From Thalassiosira profunda (taxonomy: Eukaryota; Bacillariophyta; Thalassiosirophyceae; Thalassiosirales; Thalassiosiraceae), in contig JALLAP010001609.1 in the NCBI GenBank assembly GCA_036939355.1, forward strand, positions 1-13,294: a DNA stretch of 13,294 nucleotides, in the 5' to 3' direction. The translations under genes were made by a program, and so were the position numbers. This document shows positions 8,247 to 13,294 of this stretch, one piece after another (positions within the stretch are counted from its first letter, which is position 1; each line of letters begins with the position of its first letter). The notes beneath the pieces are model-generated. The model was not told where the DNA came from, did no database searches, and saw nothing but the letters and a program-made list of their open reading frames with translations.

Positions 8247-8450
8247 TGTAAAGTGTCGTCGAATCGGGCTGAAGTATTGGGCAGCGCAATCACTTCTCTA
8301 GTTGGTTGGAAGGAGGTCCTCTTCTTCCTTTCCTTTTGCTTTGCTTTGGTGGAGTTTGGATGAGTAGCTACCTTTGCGTACGTACCTTCTCATAAGTAGA
8401 GTAGAAATTGCTAGCTTTATATTTTCTGAGCCGCCTGCGGTATTGGAAAT
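8247..8450. other. intergenic region between the vWA-like gene and the tRNA
   Basis: No gene is seen. TGTAAA directly follows the upstream stop codon (8248-8253), and a pyrimidine-rich stretch lies at about 8320-8345. It presumably holds the 3' UTR and polyadenylation region. Confidence 0.35.
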
Positions 8451-8535
8451 GCCTAGTTAGCTCAGTTGGCAGAGCGCACGACTCTTACAAACAGAGACCA
8501 TCGTGTGGTCGTGGGTTCGACCCCCACACTGGGTG
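8451..8535 (+). tRNA. tRNA-Lys (anticodon CTT) with a 12-nt intron
   Basis: All stems can be drawn. The acceptor is 8451-8457 with 8528-8534 (G-T and T-G wobbles only), with discriminator G8535. The D stem is 8460-8463 with 8472-8475. The anticodon stem is 8477-8481 with 8501-8505, and the T stem is 8511-8515 with 8523-8527. The loop reads CTCTTA, giving anticodon CTT at 8484-8486. It is interrupted after position 37 by CAAACAGAGACC (8488-8499), the canonical eukaryotic nuclear intron site, and resumes with A38 at 8500. The mature length is 73 nt. A-box (TAGCTCAGTTGG) and B-box (GGTTCGACC) promoters are intact. CCA is not encoded. Confidence 0.95.
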
Positions 8536-8542
8536 TGATTCC

Positions 8543-8547
8543 TTTTT
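8543..8547 (+). terminator. RNA polymerase III terminator (T5) of the tRNA gene
   Basis: A run of five T residues starts 8 bp after the tRNA 3' end, the usual Pol III stop signal. Confidence 0.75.
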
Positions 8548-8912
8548 GCGCCTTCCCTGTGTGCCCTTTGCATCGCTTTTGCATTGGGGCATCCTCCTGG
8601 GATGTTTAGGTCTTGACCTTTCAGTGGGGGCAACGTCCGACGGCCAATTGCCGACGAGCTTTGTGCCTCCGAAGTTGGGCCCTCGTCCGAAAGTTGACTC
8701 ATTTTTAGTCAGAGCGGCCGACTTCAGAGGCGCAGTGCGACCCCATAAAGAGGCCAGAGCCACCAACCAAAACACAAGGGTGGTAGAGCAGAACCCATTG
8801 GACAGAAATGCACCCAAAGTCGCAATTTTATGGACCCAAATTTGTCAGATGCATCAGTGGGTCAGTATCACAAGTGTCATGGGACAAACCTCTGGGCCTG
8901 TCGGTGAACACC
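8548..8912. other. non-coding or unassigned stretch between tRNA and inverted-repeat elements
   Basis: I see no supported gene in these 365 bp. A plus-strand frame stays open, but it starts within or before the tRNA and runs into the repeat element. A minus-strand frame (8817 to 8485) begins with a signal-peptide-like stretch but ends by translating the tRNA antisense. Only a small hairpin (TGACT/AGTCA at about 8695-8711) stands out. Confidence 0.4.
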
Positions 8913-8933
8913 TTACTACCGTCTTTGGCTTAG

Positions 8934-8955
8934 AATATGTAAGTACTTACATATT
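8934..8955. repeat. perfect 22-bp palindrome at the inner edge of the left TIR
   Basis: The half-site AATATGTAAGT (8934-8944) is followed immediately by its exact reverse complement (8945-8955), with no spacer. It is formed by the last bases of the left TIR meeting an inverted copy of the internal motif. Confidence 0.9.
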
Positions 8956-9200
8956 GGGTCCTACGTGCGCTTACGTATTCTACGATACTTCTCAGGTGTG
9001 CTTACATAATGCTATGGGTGCCAAAACCGCCCCAAAATTGCACAGGTGCACACGTTTTCTTAGGTGTGACCCCCCTAAAGGTCCCTGTAGTACTGATTCC
9101 TACGTACCGAAATGCTTACATATTCACTTTCGAGGGGTGCTTACATTTTCAATCCAGGTTGAAAAGTGTGCTTACATATTCCAGGGGTGCTTACATATTC
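8946..9200 (+). repeat. cluster of GCTTACATATTC motifs (about 7 copies)
   Basis: Exact copies of the 12-mer lie at 9114-9125, 9170-9181 and 9189-9200. A one-mismatch copy is at 9139-9150 (GCTTACATTTTC). Variants are at 8969-8980 (GCTTACGTATTC) and about 9000-9008, and a partial copy at 8946-8955. The inverted copy sits in the left TIR. Several are preceded by GGGGT or GTGT. Spacing is irregular and the motifs crowd toward the right end. Subterminal arrays like this are often transposase-binding sites in DNA transposons. Confidence 0.8.
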
Positions 9201-9214
9201 TAAGCCAAAGACGG

Positions 9215-9461
9215 TAGTAACGTGAAAAAATATGTGGCTGCGTCAAAGCCATATATTTTCTCTTCCCCCCTAAATTTTGTTAGCAGATGTCTAACTAATG
9301 TAGACAGAAAGGGGGCCAATCAACGTAAAAAAAATATAGACCGCCCCCTTTTTTGAAAACGGTACATCCTACTCATACTTTTCACGTAAGTATCTAACTA
9401 TATAACAAAAGTAGGTAAGAGCCATAGATTTTTTCCAGCCACATATTTTTTCACGTGACTA
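9215..9461. mobile_element. second inverted-repeat element, about 247 bp, with 21-26-bp TIRs
   Basis: Positions 9220-9240 and 9436-9456 are perfect 21-bp reverse complements (outer end ACGTGAAAAAATATG). Allowing one mismatch, the match extends to 26 bp, 9215-9240 with 9436-9461, starting TAGT. The AGCCA.ATATTTTTTC motif recurs at about 9246, 9420 and 9437 and inverted at 9226-9239, so each end has a second copy. A central G5/C5 hairpin is present (9308-9316 with 9343-9351). No ORF is present. It shares its left end with the right TIR of the 8913-9220 element. Confidence 0.65.
9308..9351. repeat. central hairpin AAAGGGGGC / GCCCCCTTT in the second element
   Basis: The arms 9308-9316 and 9343-9351 are perfectly complementary and flank an A/T-rich loop containing a run of eight A residues. 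Confidence 0.7.
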
Positions 9462-9780
9462 GCCTGCGCCCCCTCCAGCTCCCTCTTTCTTCTCCCTCCT
9501 TCTTTCCTTCCTCCTGTGTAACTCGTGATTCAACCCGTGACTCCTGTCTACTCCGAAACTAAACAAAGACTCCGACGGAAATGCAAATCTCTCTCGACCA
9601 CTCGCTTCTGCTTCGGCAGGGGCGTCAAGCAGGGACGTCAACGAATCGAACATGGGCATCACGTCGGTGCATCAACCAAGGGCTTGGCGTGGCTCACGAC
9701 GGCGGGCTCATAGTTGCAACTGCTCGGCTCGATAGCAGAGGATACCGGCGCCCAGAAGATACCCCCTACCCAGAATAGAA
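9462..9780 (+). promoter_or_regulatory. upstream region of the myo-inositol oxygenase gene
   Basis: The stretch starts with a strong C/T tract (about 9470-9514), then has no obvious gene. An ATG at 9581 opens a 65-codon frame ending with TAG at 9776-9778, two bases before the oxygenase start and in a different frame. If the transcript begins upstream of 9581 this would act as a uORF; it has no recognisable protein features. Confidence 0.4.
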
Positions 9781-11358
9781 ATGACGTCCCTAATCGCAAA
9801 CGCGGTCGCCTCCGACGCCGTCGGCAAGCCCACTGATCCCGTTGCATCCCCCGACGTCCCCACCAACGTGCAATCCATCCAAACCAACGCGGCCACCAAA
9901 ACGCAGGAGGAATTTCGCACCTACGACGACGAGACCCCCGCGCGCGTCGTCGAGCATTACAAGGACATGCGCCCCACCAGACGGTGGCGTTCTACGATCG
10001 GATGGCGGAGAAGTACTCGTTCGAGGACGGGAAGTACAGGTACGAGTGTTGACGCACGAGAATGCGGCCGTCTCTCGCATTCCTCGCACATTCCTCGCAC
10101 CGAAATCCTCATTTCATGCACTGCCTTCTCGTTTTGCAAATGCAGGAAGCTGATGACGATCGAGGATGCCTTCGCCGAGCTCGAGAACTACGTGGACGCG
10201 AGCGATCCAGATCTGGACTTGGTGAGTTGTTGTATGTATCGTACTCGCATTGAACAGATTTTGTGCCCGTCTTGTGCACATTCACATCTCATGCTTACGA
10301 TCTCGCTTCCACATCCAATGCCCCCAGCCCAACCTGCTCCACCTCCTCCAAACCGCGGAGGGCATCCGACGAGCGAACCATCCCGATTGGTTGCAGCTTA
10401 CCGGACTTCTTCACGACATGGGCAAAATCATGTTCCTCTGGGGCACCGGCGAGGACGGACAGGATGGATACAGTCCGGATGGGAAGCAGTGGGCGCTTGG
10501 GGGAGATACCTTCATCGTAGGGTGCCGGCTTCCGGACGAGGCGATTCTGGCGGAGTTCAACGAGGTACGTTTGCAGTAGGATGGTCTCTTGTTTTGTCAC
10601 CCCTTCATATCTTTCTAACCCTTTCTCTGTTGTGAACGCGGCGTATCATGCTATGCAGTTGAACCCAGACATGCACAATCCAAAGTACAACACCAAATGC
10701 GGGATGTATGAGCCCCACTGCGGTCTGGACAAGTTGAAGTTTGCTTGGGGGCATGGTAAGATACGATGCGTACAACAGGTCGTTCGCTTTACTTCGCATC
10801 TTGCTCATCTCAATTTTACATCTGTCTGTCATCCAGACGAATACATGTACCGCATGCTCGGTAAGCTGACGTTCCTAGATTGCTTTTTTGCTCTGCATTG
10901 CATTCTGATGCTATTTCTTTCACTCGTAGTGGCGAACAACTGCACCATCCCAAAGGAGGGTCTCGATATGATACGATACCACTCGGCATACCCGTGGCAC
11001 GACAAGGTGAGCCAAAGCGTGCTGTCGGGGCGTGTGATTGCCTCAGATTGACAAACGCTGATGAATCAAGCTTTGCATTTTGAAGGGCGCGTACCGTCAC
11101 CTGATGAAGCCGGAGGACTACGAGCGCGAGAAGTGGGTGCAGCTTTTCAACAAGTTCGATCTGTACACAAAGGTGAGCACTCAATGTTCCTATCACTTCT
11201 GCCACCACTGTTGAGTGCTCATGCTTTGGAATCCAACACGCACCGGCTTGAAGGACGGCGACAACGAGCTTCGAGGCGAGAAGATGCAGCAGGAACTTTG
11301 GCCGTACTACCGCGGATTGATGGAGAAATACGGTCTCGGGGGCAAGTTGAAGTGGTGA
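9781..11358 (+). CDS. MIOX: myo-inositol oxygenase, eight exons, one-base frameshift in exon 1
   Basis: Exons are 9781-10039, 10146-10221, 10328-10564, 10659-10755, 10837-10860, 10930-11006, 11086-11172 and 11254-11358. All seven introns (69-106 bp) are GT-AG. With one base restored the product is 320 residues, usual for the family. MIOX is a di-iron enzyme that cleaves myo-inositol to D-glucuronate. All six iron ligands can be placed: H130 (RRANHPDW), H141-D142 (LLHDMGK), H223 (WGHDEYMY), H249 (MIRYHS) and D282 (FNKFDLYTK). Frame 1 encodes FRTYDD..ARVVEHYKDMR, and then the conserved QTVAFYDRMAEKY continues in a different frame. The break is at the four-C run 9972-9975, where a fifth C would give MRPHQTV, matching the family MxTHQTV. 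The exon sum (962 nt) is one short of a multiple of three. Exon 5 is only 24 nt. A GEDGQDGYSPDGK loop (152-164) is longer than in the animal enzymes. No organelle leader is obvious. Confidence 0.9.
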
Positions 11359-11511
11359 CGACATGAACGCACAAAATTTGGGTTGCGGGGAAATGGGGCT
11401 ATGAGTAGTTGAAGGTGTCGATAACAGAGAATCTATCGCCATGATTGCGCTGCACTCATCTGTTCAAACTCGTTGGTACAAGCTGAGGTGGTGCCCGTCT
11501 GCCTCAGGCCA
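11359..11511. other. convergent intergenic region between MIOX and the LRR gene
   Basis: The 153 bp between two convergent stop codons must hold both 3' ends. No AATAAA hexamer and no other feature is seen. Confidence 0.4.
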
Positions 11512-12889
11512 TCATCCCTCAAACGCAGTGGAATGCGACCTCTTCTCTCCGCCCACATTCGCGGACTTCTTGCTCGCCCCCGTGATGCCATCAACAGTCA
11601 ATTCCGGCATAGCACGTGTGAATTGATAGATTGCCGAGAGCTTCCTTTTACTGTGAGCGGCAGTTGTCTCGAACCACTGAACGACAAATGGCAGCACCTT
11701 CAAGTCCCACTCGAACAGAGGTTGCATGTCGAAATCGGTATGATACAACAGAACCTTTCTGACAGCAACTCTCTTCTTGTCACTTCCTTGGTTCAAAGCT
11801 TGGAGTATAAACCGTACCTCTTGACGAAATCGTCTGCCTGACCTACCTGCTCCTTCAAGAGTGTGCAGGGTGTGGTTTGACAGGAAGGTGCTGTTGACAC
11901 TGGAAGTGTCGCAGAGGACCTTGGAGAAAGCCTGCCACCCCTTCGACGTGAGGCTCGCGTCTAAGCCGAAATTTAATGTCTCCAAAGAATTGTTGTGTGC
12001 GAGAGCCTTTGCAAGGATGATTGCGATTTCATCGTCAATACCATTCGCCTGGAGATTGAGCGTCCGCAGGCTGGAGTCGGGATCCTCCAGCAGATCTGCT
12101 ACGGCTCTCCATCCTCTGGCTGTGATGGAAGGATTGTTATACAGATTCAACGCGCCCAAGGCTTTACACTGAGCGAGCCCGCCCACCAGTGCCTCGACAC
12201 CCGAGTCATCAATGTCGTTGTTGCAGAGAGAAAGGAGTTGCATTCCAGCTGATTGCTGCTGCAGAAGGTCCGACAAGGCTGCACGCAGGCATTTCTCCCC
12301 AGAGTAAAGCGCCGAAACTCGAGGGTTGCCAGCTGTGGGTGCATTTTCAACGCCTCGATGTTGTCGATAATGGACTCCTCGTGATCATATCGACCACCTT
12401 CAACGGGGCCATCGATCCAATAATTTTTTAACGATCTGCCCTCCCCCAGTGCCGCTAATAGCGCACGGAACTGCTCCGCATCCATCTGCGCTCGGCGCAT
12501 ATTCAATGTCTCCAAATTGGGATTGCCCTTGACGAACGGCGTCAGTATCCGGAAGAAATCGTGTGGAATGTGCGAGTCCCAGAGATCTAGCGTTCGAATT
12601 GACCTGTTGTTTTGGAGCTCCAACATAAACGGCTCGATGATGCCAGTACTCAACTCCGCTGGAAGTTTAACGTGCAGACACATCACGCTTGTACACCGGG
12701 CAACAAAAATTCCCAGCACGCCCAGACCGCGCGGGTGTCGTAAACATCGAAAACGGGATGCTCATCGTCGGCATTACCCCCTCGTAAAGAAATTTTAGTC
12801 AAGTGGGAGTTGCTATCCTTGAGATAGTGAAGAATCTCTGCGTTGCCGTCGTTGGAAGTGCTGTCGGAGATTGTGATGTCGCCGCGCAT
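11512..12889 (-). CDS. leucine-rich-repeat protein of a diatom-type family, one intron, one frameshift
   Basis: On the minus strand, exon 1 runs 12889-12778 and exon 2 12658-11512. The 119-bp phase-1 intron (GTAATG donor, TTCCAG acceptor) joins LTKISLRG to AELSTGIIEPFM and so rebuilds one regular LRR. Repeats of the ribonuclease-inhibitor type continue, for example NRSIRTLDLWDSHIP, NPNLETLNM, MQLLSLCNNDIDDSGVEAL, LGALNLYNNPSITARGW and SSLRTLNLQANGIDDE. At 12297-12300 a four-C run (GGGG on this strand) breaks the frame; one more G gives FTLGEKCLRAALSDLLQ and the repeat continues. The C-terminal block has LCDTSSVNSTFLSNHTLHTL, KVLPFVVQWFE and RKLSAIYQFTRAMP, which I associate with an LRR family abundant in diatoms. 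The C-terminal tail is basic. The role is unknown; LRRs usually mediate protein binding. The start could also lie at 12945. Confidence 0.8.
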
Positions 12890-12945
12890 CAGCGCGCGGC
12901 ATAGTCCTCAGCCGCCGCCGCAGCCGCCGCCGAGGGACTGCTCAT
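12889..12945 (-). other. 18-codon upstream ORF overlapping the LRR start (TGATG), or a frameshifted true N-terminus
   Basis: An ATG at 12945-12943 opens MSSPSAAAAAAAEDYAAR and stops with TGA at 12891-12889, which shares its A with the LRR gene's ATG (TGATG). One extra base in the GCGCGC tract just before would fuse it to LMRGDITISD. The Ala run comes from a GCC/GCG microsatellite at about 12909-12934. Confidence 0.4.
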
Positions 12946-13294
12946 GATAAATGTGCACCTCTCGCCCGCTGCTCTCTGTCAGTAATGGAGAGGCTCCGGC
13001 AAGCAGCACCTCCACAGCGGACCGAGGAATGGCTGGCGCCTCCTGAAGCGTTCGTGTGATGGGCGAGCGAGTGCGACCAGGGGCGGGAGGCGGGAGCGAA
13101 GCACGGACAGCTTCTCCCCTCCTCCCGCTCCCGCCCGCCTCGCCCTCACTTTTTCGTTGGCCAAAAGCAACAACAACCACCCCCCTCCTCTCAAGAACAG
13201 CGTAAGTCCTTCGAGCGGAGCGGAGAAGTCCCTTCGACCTCGGTTGGTGCGCGGCGGCGCGGCGTGGATGGCGGCGCGCTTCACGTGGGGGCGG
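12946..13294. other. right-edge region without a supported gene
   Basis: This GC-rich, purine/pyrimidine-biased stretch lies upstream of the LRR gene. Two minus-strand frames are open (13284 to 12979 and 13180 to 12908), but their translations are low-complexity Arg/Ala/Pro/Gly without a recognisable motif. A plus-strand ATG at 13268 stays open for the last nine codons (MAARFTWGR) and could be the start of a divergent gene outside the window. Confidence 0.3.

Larger units (their letters stand above)
8913..9220. mobile_element. 308-bp non-autonomous element with perfect 31-bp terminal inverted repeats (MITE/foldback-like)
   Basis: Positions 8913-8943 and 9190-9220 are perfect reverse complements over 31 bp. 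The termini read TTACTACCGTC at the left and its complement at the right. The interior carries no ORF of its own but holds many copies of a 12-bp subterminal motif, listed separately. Short size, long TIRs, subterminal repeats and lack of coding capacity fit a miniature inverted-repeat transposable element. No clear target-site duplication is visible, partly because the right end abuts a second inverted-repeat element. Confidence 0.75.

Noticed and set aside
8485..8817. 110-codon minus-strand frame with a signal-peptide-like start
   Set aside because: Its C-terminus is antisense tRNA (the familiar GSNPRPHD artefact) and nothing else supports it.
8946..9200. CRISPR-like array
   Set aside because: Repeats are only 12 bp, irregularly spaced and bounded by TIRs, and the genome is eukaryotic; a transposable element explains them better.
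8408..9217. 269-codon plus-strand frame across the tRNA and the repeat element
   Set aside because: It translates straight through a good tRNA and a TIR element; no domain is recognisable.
9459..9662. 67-codon minus-strand frame rich in Glu/Lys/Arg
   Set aside because: Its composition comes from the antisense of a C/T tract; it overlaps the MIOX promoter and has no motif.
12683..12719. Third frameshift in the LRR gene near GCGCGGTCTGG
   Set aside because: A 119-bp GT-AG intron (12659-12777) joins the two frames and restores a regular LRR, so no frameshift is needed here.
12979..13284. 101-codon minus-strand frame at the right edge
   Set aside because: Low-complexity Arg/Ala/Leu translation in GC-rich DNA, with no supporting motif or splice structure.

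Overview
The window looks like nuclear DNA from a photosynthetic stramenopile, most likely a diatom or a close relative. Three things point there: short GT-AG introns of about 70-120 bp; a signal peptide carrying the ASAF motif typical of heterokont plastid import; and two protein families (a vWA-like family and an LRR family with a C-terminal RKLSAIYQF..RAMP block) that I associate with diatom genomes from memory, without a search.

Layout. From the left edge to 1012 (minus) is a partial gamma-glutamylcyclotransferase-like gene, open past the window edge. It is divergent from an ARMT1/DUF89 damage-control phosphatase at 1286-2773 (plus). That gene converges, with only 18 bp between stop codons, on a G3E (CobW/COG0523) metal-chaperone GTPase at 2792-4711 (minus). 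Next come an unrecognised 8-TM membrane protein in two exons (5042-5988, plus), a diverged tandem duplication in its 3' flank, and a two-exon vWA-like, tail-anchored protein (6480-8246, plus). At 8451-8535 lies a tRNA-Lys(CTT) with a 12-nt intron.

From 8913 to about 9461 are two abutting inverted-repeat elements without coding capacity. The first has perfect 31-bp terminal inverted repeats and many copies of a GCTTACATATTC motif. The second has 21-26-bp terminal inverted repeats. Both look like MITE or foldback elements.

The right part holds an eight-exon myo-inositol oxygenase gene (9781-11358, plus) with all six iron ligands but a one-base frameshift in exon 1. An LRR gene (11512-12889, minus) has one intron and also a one-base frameshift. 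Both frameshifts lie in four-base C runs on the plus strand and both are repaired by one extra base, so consensus error is the first explanation to test. The last 350 bp hold no gene I can support.

I see no operon-like system. The genes are individually transcribed, closely packed eukaryotic genes. Three neighbours at the left (cyclotransferase, ARMT1-like, G3E GTPase) all carry N-terminal targeting extensions, which hints at organelle or secretory metabolite repair and metal handling, but a shared function is inference only.
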